Both the position numbers and the translations under genes were made by a program. Shown here one piece after another: positions 12,176 through 23,260 of a DNA stretch of 64,000 nucleotides. Source of the DNA: Cordilura impudica (lineage: Eukaryota; Arthropoda; Insecta; Diptera; Scathophagidae); the NCBI GenBank assembly GCA_963682025.1, contig OY821518.1, forward strand, positions 219,386,868-219,450,867, in the 5' to 3' direction. The notes under the pieces were generated by a model. The model did not search any database. It was not told the DNA's origin and saw only the letters and a list, made by a program, of their open reading frames with translations. Numbering within the stretch: the first letter of the stretch is position 1; the number at the start of each line of letters is the position of its first letter.

Positions 12176-14208
12176 ATGGAGGTTACATTAAAGTATTATT
12201 CACTTTGCAAAGCTATTTGGGAAAATCCTTCCGATTCTACTATTCATTCATCACCGGAAAAAGTCTCGAAATTATTTTATACAATTAACAACACTTACGG
12301 TTTAAATGTGAGATCTGAAGATGTTGAAAATGTTTACAAAGCTTACGAAAGAAGATTTAGCCAATCTGGTTTATCAAAATCAAAGTTTATGACTAAAAAT
12401 GAAGAATGGTTGAAAACGGGCCTCACAGCACAAATTGAGAAAAAGGCATTTGGTCGACCTAAAAACGACTACGAAAATGTTCAATCAAGGACAAAAAATA
12501 AAAAACAAGAAGAAATCATTAGTAACCATTCGCCTAATGAAATTAAGGATTCTTTTAAATTAGCCTTGACACGCACGCAACCAAAGGAAGCTGCTAAAAT
12601 TATAGATGTGTTACCAACTGCATCTCCTAAGCGGTTGAATCGTATGGTACAAAGTATTTCAACGCCAAAATCGTCAACATCATTTACAAAAGAGGCTGTT
12701 ATTTTAATTTTGGGATTGACAAGAAATAAATATGGTATTTTGAGAAAAGCTCTCAAAGAAAAAGGATTTGATATTTTTCCTACCAGCAGAGCCATAAAGG
12801 AAACAAAAAATAAATTTCTACCATATAATGCGAAATCGAATACTGAAAGTGCAAATGTTGGATTAGCGGAACTGCTTGAAAACACTGCATCTAGAATAAT
12901 ATCCACATTTAGCAAAGAAGAAATAGAAATATGCAACAATTCAGAAGTTACGTTAATATGTAAATGGGGATGCGATGGAACATCTGAATTTTCTGAGTAT
13001 AGACAACCAAGTGGAAGCAATTCAGAAATAGATTTTTCAACAATTTTTATGACATCATTAGTACCATTAAAAATGAGGCTATATAATGAGACAAGTTCTT
13101 CTTCTAGTGAGAGAGAATATCAGGACATTGGAGTAATTTAACACCCGGATCTAAGTTTCTATGTGGTCCAATCCGATTTGAGTACACAAAGGAAGACAAA
13201 ATTACAACAAAAAGCTCAGTGAGTTCAATAAATCAGGAAATTTCAAGATTGTCTCCAGTTTTTGTGGAAATATCTGGAAGTGTCATTAAAGTGTTATTTC
13301 AAGCACTTTTTACAATGATTGATGGGAAAGTAGCCAATGCCGTTACAGATATAACATCTACTTGGAAATGTAATATATGTGGAAAGGAAAGTTCAGAATT
13401 TCATAACAGTTGTGATGAAATTCCTATTAATGAAAATGCTTTAAAATTTGGAATATCACCACTTCATGCAAGAATACGATTTATGGAATATTGCTTGCAT
13501 CTCGCATATGATCTAAAATACCGGCAAATTCCAGGACAAGAAAATATACCAGTTAAAAGTAATACTGATCTACACGCCATACGAAAAACTGAGAAGAAAA
13601 GAATTCAGGATGAATTTAAAATGCAACTTGGTCTAATTATCGATAAGACTCTTTGTGGCTATGGAAGTTCAAATGATAGTAATACAGCAATACGTTTCTT
13701 TGAAGATCCCGAAACTACTTCTTTGATTACTGGCATTGACACGGCTTTAATCGTACGGTTTAAAGTAATATTAGTTGTCATTAATAGTAAACAACAAATT
13801 AATGCGGAGAAATTGAAATTATATGCTAGTGGAACTAAGGAATTAATAACGAACTTATATCCTTGGATGCCAATGACACCAACTGTACACAAAGTATTAG
13901 CTCATGGGAAGGAAATAATACAAAATAGCATCCTGCCCTTGGGAGAACTGACTGAAGAAGCACAAGAAGCTAGAAACAGAGATGTAAAACACTTTAGACT
14001 TTTTAATACAAGAAAATGTAGCAAGGAAGCCCAAAATTCCGATTTAATGGAATATTTATTGATATCATAAGATCCAGTAATATACTCCATAAGAACAAAA
14101 TGGTTACCAAAAATAAGTCTTGAAATAGAAAATGATGATTCCGAAGCTATGGATATAAAACATCTTTTATATTTTGATATTTCTGATTGTTTTGTAGAAA
14201 GTAACTAG
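12176..14208 (+). pseudogene. RAG1/Transib-like transposase (one frameshift, one stop)
   Basis: This is the likely transposase of the surrounding element. From Met12176 the frame runs through an N-terminal region with a basic GRPKNDYENVQSRTKNKK stretch and SPKRLNRM, then CKWGCDGTSEF (Asp codon at 12974). The frame ends at 13139 but resumes one base over as LTPGSKFLCGPIRFEY and leads into 13219-14070. That part holds MIDGKVANA, a C-x2-C (13369-13380) with a following His, LHARIRFMEY, NDSNTAIRFF and HKVLAHGKEIIQNSILPLG, followed by TEEAQEARN (Glu codons from 13954). TAA at 14068-14070 interrupts LLIS|DP; the frame then stays open for 45 more codons to TAG 14206. Block order and spacing resemble the RAG1 core: CDG with the first Asp, a zinc finger, LHCD, an HKTLAHVPEII-like block, then the Glu region. 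This is by-eye comparison, so confidence is moderate. AATAAA lies at 14256. Confidence 0.7.
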
Positions 14209-14315
14209 TAAAAAAGCAGACAATTGTTATGTAATTTTAAGCCTATTATAAAACAAATAAAAAAATACTCATTAAAAAAAATTTTGTTATATTTGTTATT
14301 TAATAATGAAAATAT

Positions 14316-15831
14316 CTTAGGCATTGGCTTTTTACCTGTTTTTTTTTTTTTTTATAAAATCAGCATCAGAGTTTCGGGCAATTTTATGATCAGTTGAAAC
14401 TCATTAGGTAAATATTTCATACACCATTAACTTATTATTATACCTTCTTTGAAAAGATATATAAAATTATTTGAAGTAATAAAAACGTATGCAACCCTTT
14501 ACCAAAAAACAATAAAAAAGTATGTCATTCACTATGTAAATGACCATTTCTATGAACAAATAGAGAAATAGCTAAATTTTTGGCCTGTGGAGTGTGGTTT
14601 GGGGTCATTATTTCAGCATGTTGCAATATATTTGATAGACATGTAATATATCGTTGAATAGATAAATATGTCTCCTTTAAAAATGTATATAATAATAAGT
14701 AAAATTCAAAAATTTTGGGAACACTTTACCAAAAAAACCAAAAAAAAAAAACGAAAAACCATAGTTTCTCTATATTTTTTTCTGAAATTTGAATATAAAT
14801 ATCTCAAAAACTATTAATGTTATCAAAATGATTTTTTGAAGCGTTTTAGATAATTTAAATGCCGCTCTGAATCAATAAACAAAATATAAAAATAGCTAAT
14901 CTTAATATGTTTTTTATGTTAACAAAAAATTCGTATGAAAATTTGACTTTTTTCACCATTTAAGCCCTCCTGACCACGGTTATGTAATGGCGGTGAATTT
15001 TATTACGGCAAATAAATAAAAATATTTGGAGCTTTAATACTGCGGTGAAATATTTGAAGAAATCGAGCGGATATTTTTGTATTAACTTTTAAAACTTAGT
15101 TTTTTTTTAAATTGCCCAATTTCCTCCAATGCTGGACGTAGGGTGCATGTCCAAAAATATTAGAAATTTCACTTACAACCATTCTTAAAGCATACTCTTT
15201 TAAAATATGTAGAAAAATATATACCTGTTTTACCAAGGATGTGAGAAAAAAGTGAAAGAATGAAGGATATTTTTTTATCAAAAATTTGCAATTTTTAGAA
15301 CCTGATTCAAAAAGTCAACTTTAAGATTTTGTTCTCACTAAACAGTTTGTAATAATTCAAAAAATACTTCAACGTATTCTTTTGAAAGGTACTGGCTATC
15401 GCCGCATATTTGTAGATTTTTTTTTTTATCTATTTTATTAAAAATGTTATTTGCGAAAAACCAAGAAAGAATTTGGTGAAAAGTTCAAATGTTGATTTTT
15501 AAAATCAAATATTTTTTAAACCATAAGCGAGAGCTAGGTAGTATAAACATGTTTTTTGTTAATAATATAATGGTTATTGGAAAAATTTAAAAAATCTAAA
15601 AATCAATTCATATTTGTAAAAGTTACAAGCTTTGAAAACATTTTCCACCTCGAGGTGGTCGAATTTGGCACCCTGTAGCTCGCCTTGTGTTACAACAGGG
15701 TATCTCAAAAATAAATATTTTGAAAGCCTATATCCTTGGCTACAATCGCCTGGAATATACTATTCCAATCCAACCAACAGTTTAGAAGTTCCAGACTTAT
15801 TACCACTTTTTTTTGGTTTTGAACCACTGTG
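14316..15831 (-). repeat. Right inverted arm of RAG1-like transposon
   Basis: Inverted copy of 10667-12045. It differs by scattered substitutions and two insertions. The reading frame at 15632-15880 lies in this arm and is not a gene. Confidence 0.85.
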
Positions 15832-16368
15832 TGAGAGTTTTATCATGAAATATGCTTTAAATGCAATTAATTTATCTTAAATATTGTCATGAATTTATGT
15901 CTCAATTATTTTAAAATGTAAAAATTAAAAATATCTAAAAATATCTGCATCTACTGCCGGAATGAAATAAATAAAATTGTGCTTTGATACTAATTTTTCT
16001 GTCTGAATAATACTCTTCATGCAATGCCTCTTAAAAACACATTATTATTTCTATAACAATTTTGTTGCATAATAAATTAAGTATTTATACTTTGTTAAAC
16101 TGCAGTCATAAAAATAAATCAATTTCTCTTAATATTTTATGTTTTGGAGAAATATATAACAAATAAGCATTTAAATCATTTTGCTAACAAAAGGCCAGTT
16201 TTATACAATGATGCAGTTGAAAATTCTATGGAATTTTGAAAACATAAAACATAAGGAGTTATAACAGTATCAACTAAAACATCAGTATTCATTTAGGAAG
16301 AATTTTAAAGTAAAAGAGGTATACTAAATCATTTTAGATACGAGAAAGAAATTAAATAAGGATTGCTA
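15832..16368. other. No recognisable feature
   Basis: AT-rich DNA between the RAG1-like element and a Helitron 3' end. Confidence 0.4.
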
Positions 16369-16498
16369 GTGCAAAGTTATCTTATATTTATTTTTTAGTC
16401 ACTGAGGTCCAACTGTCAGAATTTATTTTAAAATCAAATATCACAGTCTAAAAAATGATTATGTGAGTCCGATCGCAGGGACACGTGTAAACATATAG
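16369..16498 (+). repeat. Orphan Helitron 3' end
   Basis: About 130 bp nearly identical to 17541-17676, the 3' end of the next Helitron. It runs from GCTAGTGCAAAGTTATC to GTAAACATATAG, so its last four bases are ATAG instead of CTAG. No 5' end precedes it. Confidence 0.75.
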
Positions 16499-16609
16499 TA
16501 ATTAAGGATGCAAAAAGAAGACATAAAATATGAATTATCTAACATAGTAAAAAAATATTTTTGAAATAACCAGTATGAAAAAAATTTTTATTTATAAATT
16601 AAAACTAAA

Positions 16610-17676
16610 TCTATACTAATATAATAAAGAGGTAATGTGTGTTTGTTTGTAGGAGGTAATCTCCGTAACTACTCATTTGATCTTTCTGAAATTTTCACAG
16701 AGTCTTAGTGCGGATATGGGAAGTGATATATTTTTTTTAAATATTTCTAAAGGGGGTGGCACCCCCACACAAAGTAAATTTTTAATATCATATATATTAA
16801 GTACTATGATAAGGTGAGCTTTGCAAATTTGTGTGAGTTCACCTATTGTTAATATAAGTAGCTACGACGGAAATGGGCGAGATCGGATAAGTGGGCGTGG
16901 TACCTCCCATACAAGCAATAATTCAATATTATATATATTGCGTACTGTGATAGAGAGAGCTTTTCAAATTTGTTTGATATCACCTATTATTGATATAGTA
17001 GTCAGACAAGAAATGGGCAGTATCGAACCAATAGACGTGGCACCTGCCATACAAAGTAAATATGAAATATCATGTAACTGCAGTACTGTAATAGTGAGAG
17101 TTTTGGGACTTTGTGGGAGCCCATAAGTTATTCATATGATTAGTTAGACAAAATATGGGCGTGATCGGAGCAGTGGGCGTGGCACAGCCCGTACAAGGCA
17201 AATATATGATATCGTATAACTGGTGTACTAAAAAAGGGTAGCATTGACACGTTGCACGATCCCATCAGATCTTAGTATGAGTAGTCGGATAAAAAATTGG
17301 CGAGTTCACACCAATAAGCGTGGCACTCCCCATAGAAGATAACTATTGAATGTCAAATATCTGGAGTACTGTAATAGAGAGAGCTTATGTTATGCCGAAA
17401 GTGGACGTGGTACCTCCCATACAAAATAATTGCTCAATATCATATATCTCGAGTACTATGACAGAGAAAGCTTTGAAAATTTTTCGTAGGTCATCTATTA
17501 TTAACGTGAGTAGTCGGATAAAGATGGGCAGGATCGGACAATGCTAGTGCAAAGTTATCTTATACTTATTTTTTAGTCACTGAGGTCCAACTGTCAGAAT
17601 TTATTTTAAAATCAAATATCACAGTCTAAAAAATGATTATGTGAGTCCGATCACAGGGACACGAGTAAACATCTAG
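16610..17676 (+). mobile_element. Small non-autonomous Helitron with ~142-bp repeats
   Basis: It begins A|TCTATACTAATATAATAAAG and ends GAGTAAACATCTAG|T, a clean A-T target with TC and CTAG termini. The interior has about six ~142-bp units of the same type as 6606-8612, each with a GTACTGTGATAGAGAGAGC-like start. No open frame of interest. The units resemble helper-dependent filler rather than genes. Confidence 0.85.
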
Positions 17677-17811
17677 TAATTAAGAATTTTTTATGCCACT
17701 TTTTTAAAATCAAACAGAAAGCTTCATCTATGAATCACTTATAGTAATAAACTGCAGGGGCTCTGCTAATATAAAAATATTTATTATTTATTATCGTAAA
17801 CGCTTAATTTT

Positions 17812-18598
17812 TATACCCTATACCACTATGTGGTTTGGGTATAATGACTTTGTGCTGCTGTTTGTAACAACCAAAAATATTTGACCTAGACCCATCTTTA
17901 ATTATACCGATCGAATCAGAATCACTTTCTGAGTTGATTTAACAATGTCCGTCCGTCCGTCCGTCCGTCCGTCCGTCTGTGTGTCCATGTAAAGCTTGTA
18001 ATCAAACTGCAGGTCGCAAATATGAATATAATTTTATGAAATTTGGTATGTAAGCTTTTAGCGGACATGGGATGAACGCTGTTGAAATTGGTGAGAATCG
18101 GTCCATGTTCAGACCTAGCCCCCATACAAATTACCCATATGTAATCGACATAAATTGCCATAAGATCCAAATTGTCATATAGATCTTACTCAAATTGGGT
18201 TTGTATGCGTTCATTACATCCACTAATGAGTAATCCAAAAATGATCCCTTTGACCCCATATAGAGCTGCTTCCCGATTTTCACTTAAATCTATTAAAAAA
18301 CAAAAATATTGCACTGGTTCTTCTCAAATTTTGTTTGTACATATTTTTGCAAAATACAAGAGACTTTACCAAACATGATCAGGATCGGTCCATTTTTGGA
18401 CCTAGTCCCTTTATAGATATAGCATCCGATATGAACTTTTTCATATCTGCAGCCAAAAAATTAATAAAAATCCCACTCAAATTTGGTTTTTGCTTATTTT
18501 CAATGTCCAGTTAGTTGGGCCTAAGAGATAGGGTTTAAAAACGCATGGTATAGGGTATCGTATAGTCGGTCTAGACCGACTATAATTTTCTTACTTGT
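17812..18598 (+). mobile_element. HINE-A element (Helentron-type, non-autonomous), full length
   Basis: The 5' end TATACCCTATACCACTATG forms a hairpin with TGGTTTGGGTATA. The 3' end has a perfect 24-bp palindrome at 18561-18584 followed by ATTTTCTTACTTGTT. A (GTCC)n microsatellite lies at 17948-17980. Structure (5' hairpin, internal tetranucleotide run, 3' hairpin close to the end, T-rich target) fits the DINE-1/HINE group of Helentron derivatives; that name is inference. Other copies: 28328-29130 and 34598-35400 (minus), fragments at 18788-19254 and 54724-54922. No coding capacity. Confidence 0.8.
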
Positions 18599-18787
18599 TT
18601 ATTTTTATTTTTGATTTTTTGTTTTTCGTTTTTCATTTTTTAATATATCATTTTTGGTTTTTATCTTTTAATTTTTCATTTTTAATTTTTTATTTTTCAC
18701 TTCTTCATTTTTCATTTTTTGTATTTCATTTTTTATTTTTCATTTTATATTTTTCGTTTTCAATTTTTATTGTTCATTTTATGTTTT
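18599..18787. repeat. (TTTTTCAT)n-like low-complexity run
   Basis: Degenerate TTTTTCATTTTT/TTTTTATTTTT units between two HINE-A copies, probably expanded from the T-rich 3' junction. The frame through it (18595-18843) is only Phe/Leu/Ile-rich translation of this run. Confidence 0.8.
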
Positions 18788-19254
18788 TATACCATATACC
18801 ACTATGTTTGGGTATAATGACTTTGTGCCGTGTGTCCATGTAAACCTTGTAATCAAACTGCAGGTCGCAACGATCAATATATTTTAATGAAATTTGGTGT
18901 GTAAGATTTTATCAGCCATGGGATAAACGCTGTTGAAATTGGTGAGAATCGGTCCATGGTCAGACCTAGCCCCCATACAAATTACCCCTATGAAATCGAC
19001 ATAAATTGCCATAAGATCCAAATGGTCATATAGATCTTACTCAAATTGGGTTTGTATGCGTTCATTACATCCATTAATGAGTAGTCGAAAAATGATCCCC
19101 TTGGCACCATATAGAGCTGCTTCCCAGTCTTCACTTAAATCTATTAAAAAACAAAAATATTGCACTGATTCTTCTCAAATTTTGTTTGTATATATTTTTG
19201 CAAAATACAAGTGACTTTACCAAACATGATCAGGATCGGTTAATTTTTGGACCT
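18788..19254 (+). mobile_element. HINE-A element, 3'-truncated
   Basis: It starts TATACCATATACCACTATG. It matches 17812-18410 closely but lacks most of the (GTCC)n run and breaks off after GATCGGTTAATTTTTGGACC, so the 3' hairpin is missing. Confidence 0.8.
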
Positions 19255-19789
19255 TCGTTTATATATCGAAAATTTAGTGTCGTAGAGTAAAACCGATTTT
19301 GCTGTATCATCGAAAACCACAATCGCTGTTAGTTTATATCTCGAAATGTAAATGTGCTGAGTAAAATGATTGATAAAATGAGTTTTGGTAAAAAGTTAAT
19401 CTTATTAAAAAAGTATATATAATAGTATTTGCATAAAATTTAATCATTTAAATTGTGAATTTCATTTGAATTTTAAACAATAAACTTAATTTAGGTAGCG
19501 CGCAAATTGCAAAACACGCATATTATTTATTCATCAGTGGTTTTCGATATAATATTTACAATTTCCCCGCTACCTAATTAGTGGAGTTGAAGTGACGTGA
19601 TTTGTACCATTGAGATAATTGGATCTAACTCAGAGTTTATTGAAGGTTCAATGAATGCCAGTAATCGTTTTGACTGAGCAGACTTTTTAAAATCAGTGAC
19701 TCCTTTTAAATATTTCTTCTTTAAACTATTGGCATCTGCAACAAATAACGTCAATATTAACACCAACTTTGAAATAGAGCGACTAAGGA
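19255..19789. other. No recognisable feature
   Basis: AT-rich. The antisense frame 19578-19766 has no recognised domain. Confidence 0.4.
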
Positions 19790-20560
19790 CTTGTGTATGG
19801 TCGAGTCTAAGTTAAATTTTATGCAAAGTTAAACTTTAAGTGAATCTTTGTTGAAAGTTTAGTTCAATTTGAAATTATATTTTGTATTCAACTTGCTTGA
19901 AGAAAGTTCGTTCATAATCCAGTGTTAACCGATTTAATATTATTAAACTATGATACTATTCCAGTTTAAATCGATTACTATGCTTAAAAGTGCATGTTTC
20001 TTCCAAGTTTTATATTATATGATTAAAGCATAGCTGAAACAAATTAAACTACGACTAAACTTTAGTTTAAAATATAGATTAATTCCGCAACTTTATTTTA
20101 TATTAGGATATTTTTATTAAATTTAATTTTTGTGTATATTCAACAAGCTGCGACTAAATATCCATTTAGAATCCAGTTTAGTTCGAGGCATTATTTTAAG
20201 TCCAATTAAGATCAATATTTGTATATTAAATTTCGATTTAAAATTTCGTTTAAAAGCAGGTTTAATTCAAAATTGGGTCTAATGTTATACTACGATTATA
20301 GATTTGTTTAAAACTAAGTATAATTCGAATTTTCATATTAAATTAAACTACGATTAATGTTTCCAATAAAATCCAGTTTATTTTAAGCTATGATTAAAGA
20401 TTAGTTTAAATTCTAGCTTAGTTCGGAATTTTTTTTTATAGTAAACTTCGATTTATTTAAATTTTGACTCAAACATTTTTTGTAAAGAAACTAGCATTAA
20501 AAGTACGTTAGATATCCATTTTAAGCTTCACCTAACAGTTCATTTAGGATCCAGTTTATT
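19790..20560. repeat. Degenerate array of TTAAACTACGATTAAAG / AATCCAGTTTA
   Basis: A loose unit of roughly 40-65 bp (AAACTACGACTAAA, TTTAGTTTAAA, ATCCAGTTTAATTCG) recurs about a dozen times. Related units lie at 23200-23250 and 24945-25125, on both sides of the 23261-24941 element, which appears to have inserted into a block of this array. Confidence 0.7.
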
Positions 20561-21029
20561 GCAAAATATTTCATACTAGTGGATTGTGTGGCGCCTAGGC
20601 GCCCGTTTATTTTGACTTTAACAAACAATATTTTTTTCCCATTTCAAAATTTTCCTATATTTTATATATTTAAAAAAAAATTAATTTTAATGTTTAAAAA
20701 AAAAAATAAAAATTGGAAAACACTTGTAAAAAAAACAAACCAAAAACTTCGATTTTCAAATGAAGTTTTGTAAAAGGTCCTTTTAAGTATATTTTCGTAT
20801 AAGTTTGTCAGTAGCCAACCTTTGCTTTATATTTGCTGCTTCTATACATAAGAAGTTTTTAATATTATATGATTTTAAAAAAATATTTTACTTTGATAGA
20901 AACTCGGTAATTTTAGTCTTAATAATTTAATAATTTAATTTATGTTTTATAACTTTTTAAAATGCATCAAAATAAGTAAACTTATTCAACTAAAAAAAGT
21001 TTTTAAACCTTTCGGACAAAACAAACAAA
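20561..21029. other. No recognisable feature
   Basis: AT-rich with poly-A runs; the frame at 20579-20773 is low-complexity. Confidence 0.4.
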
Positions 21030-21125
21030 AAATACTACGGTTATAACGAACTTAGTCTATAACGAACTAATTTGGCCGGTCCCGCCGAGTTCGCTATAAC
21101 CGAACTCCATTTTAATGTAGAAAAA
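21030..21125. repeat. Possible pogo/Tigger-type terminal fragment
   Basis: CGGTTATAACGAACT, CTATAACGAACTAA and the inverted GAGTTCGCTATAACCGAAC sit within 90 bp. Arrays of (T/G)TTATAACGAA are common in the ends of pogo-like elements of arthropods. No transposase frame is attached, so the family call is tentative. Confidence 0.3.
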
Positions 21126-21186
21126 GTAGAATAGCATAGAAAAAAAAAAATACGTTTTAAGAGCAAGGTTTCTAAAAGTTTCTTAA

Positions 21187-21818
21187 GGGGGGGGTTTTAA
21201 AGGTTCTAAAAGTTAATAATAATAATTAATTGCATAGTTCTTTTTTGAAGACATGAATTCACGTTATAGCATAACATTTAAAGGATCTTTGAGAAAATTT
21301 TCAACTAAAAATTTTAATAAATAAGTCCGTGACAGCCAATATCCGGAGGCGTTGTTGTTTTGCGGTGAACATCATAACTCGTTACCGGACCATGTGAAAA
21401 AAAAAATCGAAATGCGTTTAAAAGGTGACATGTTTCCTGAAGTAGTAACGAAGAGTTTTTCAATTTTTTTTTTTGCAGCATTTTGAAGTGAAAAACGATT
21501 TTTGCTATACAATTTCGGGAATTTGTTGTTAAAAAATGAGGAGAAAATGGAATTAAAAAAAAAAACTTCGTGTCTAAAATTTCAAAAGAATCGGTCAAGA
21601 AGATGTTCATGGACCTCGAACATTTATTTGCGAGAAAATCGGTTTAAAGTTTTTTAAAAACTGATTTGTATACTATATACCGTATGAGGCCGGTCGCTGG
21701 AAACGCTGTATCTTTTTAAGTTTTGCTCTGATTTACTTAAAATTTTGACACAACATTCTCGACATGTTGTGCATTCAGGAAGAGGAATGCAAAGAAAGGT
21801 TTTAAAACCTACCACCCC
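21187..21818. mobile_element. TTAA-flanked MITE (632 bp)
   Basis: TTAA at 21183-21186 and 21819-21822 brackets a segment starting GGGGGGGGTTTTAAAGG and ending GGTTTTAAAACCTACCACCCC, an imperfect terminal inverted repeat. A related copy in the opposite orientation lies at 46645-47300. No complete frame. TTAA duplication points to a piggyBac- or Kolobok-type helper. Confidence 0.65.
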
Positions 21819-21822
21819 TTAA

Positions 21823-23260
21823 GGAAATGCAAACACCAATACACCAATGTACACAAAAAAGGAAAAAATATTTCATATTTCATCATACATGTAAACTGAA
21901 AAAAGAAGAGAATTACATTTTTTGCAAAGTTATCTATAAATCTAAAAAAGAAAAAACAAAAAATGCGCGCGTATTAGTTTTACTTCAAAAAAAAAAATCG
22001 CTTTTAATTCTTCCATGATAATTTCAATAAATTATTCAAATTAAAATCTTAAATATACCTTTTTACGTAATTTATGTTTGTCCAAATTTTTTTAAAAGCA
22101 TATTATGCAAAAATTAATATTATGAGTGAAAAAAAAAAATTATTTTCCCACCTCTCTTCTAAAATTACAATGTAATTTAATTATGAAAAGTTACAATAAT
22201 TTAAATTTTAAACTTAATATTTTTCAAAGGCTTTTCAATACAGAGCTATAAACGAAATCATACGTTGGACAACAACAAAATCTACATTGAAGATCTCTTT
22301 TTCCTCAAATATTTATCAAAAAAAAAAGCATGCTCTTTGGTAAGTGCTGGCCACCAATGAACTGAGCGAAAGTACTCTTAACAATACAAAACAATTTTGA
22401 GATGAAAAACAAAACAGACAAACGAATAAGTTTAGTAAGTGTTGCCAATTTTGACAACTTATTGTAATTTCGACGATTTTGCAATTTTGCCAATTTTGAG
22501 AACTTATTGTAATTTCGACGATTGTGCAATTTGTTAAAATGATTTGTTAAATTTGTAAAAATGATGATTGAAGATTTAAAATTATCAGTAGTATAAAAAT
22601 TACGACTTCAAAGGTTACCAATTAATGGGTTTTTATCGAAAATTTTTGTTCAGTGTAAATGGAAATTACAAAGTATGTATAGATTTAATTCTGGGTCAAC
22701 TCATTTCAAAACGGAAATACCTTGAATAGCATCTCTATTTAAGATTTAAGTTTCAATTACGGCGATACTTTAAATCTATATCATATGTTTCAGCTACAGA
22801 TACATGTCAATAAAATTATTTAGTTGATTGGTGTGTTAAATTTTTTTCCTTGAAATTTCACCACTAATGAATGATATAAATAAATTTGATTGTTTCCTTT
22901 TGTAATATTTTGTAGAGTTCTATTTTCATTTTCTTGACAATTTCTTGTTTTAAAAATGACGATTTTGGCGATTTAGTTTCCAAAATTGTCGATTTTCAGA
23001 AGATTTTATTAGCAGCACTGGTTGGTAACATAAAAGAGAGAAAATTGTGTGTGGGTTTGTATAAAATGAGAAAGATTAAATTTTATTTGTGTATTTCGCA
23101 TAGCTTTGTAGGGAGTGCTATGTGTATTATTTCAATCAGAATCAGTCAGTCAGTCAGTGAGTCAGGGATCAGCGTAAATATATACAAGAAGATAATCCGT
23201 AAAAGTGCGACTAAAATTTCGTGCAGAATCCAGTTTAATTCAAAATTTCTCTTCATATTT
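21823..23260. other. No gene; contains a short tandem duplication
   Basis: AT-rich DNA. At about 22440-22540 a ~60-bp unit with AACTTATTGTAATTTCGACG is repeated twice. The frame at 22934-23383 (149 codons) contains no recognised domain, and its end overlaps the TIR at 23261. Confidence 0.4.

Larger units (their letters stand above)
10667..15831 (+). mobile_element. RAG1/Transib-like transposon with 1.4-1.5-kb inverted arms
   Basis: This is a 5.17-kb element. Its outer ends are CACAGTGGTTCAAAACC at 10667 and the inverted copy ending CCACTGTG at 15831. The arms (10667 to about 12045, and about 14316 to 15831) are inverted repeats that stay alignable throughout; the right arm has extra insertions of ~100 bp near 15210-15320 and ~60 bp near 15710-15770. 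The flanking five bases are TGACA on the left and TGAGA on the right, a possible 5-bp target duplication with one mismatch. The interior carries one transposase gene (12176-14208). CACAGTG is identical to the V(D)J recombination-signal heptamer. Transib elements also start CACAATG and make 5-bp duplications. Confidence 0.75.

Noticed and set aside
12481..13020. 179-codon antisense frame
   Set aside because: Shadow of the RAG1-like transposase on the other strand.
18595..18843. 82-codon Phe-rich frame resembling membrane segments
   Set aside because: Low-complexity (TTTTTCAT)n translation.
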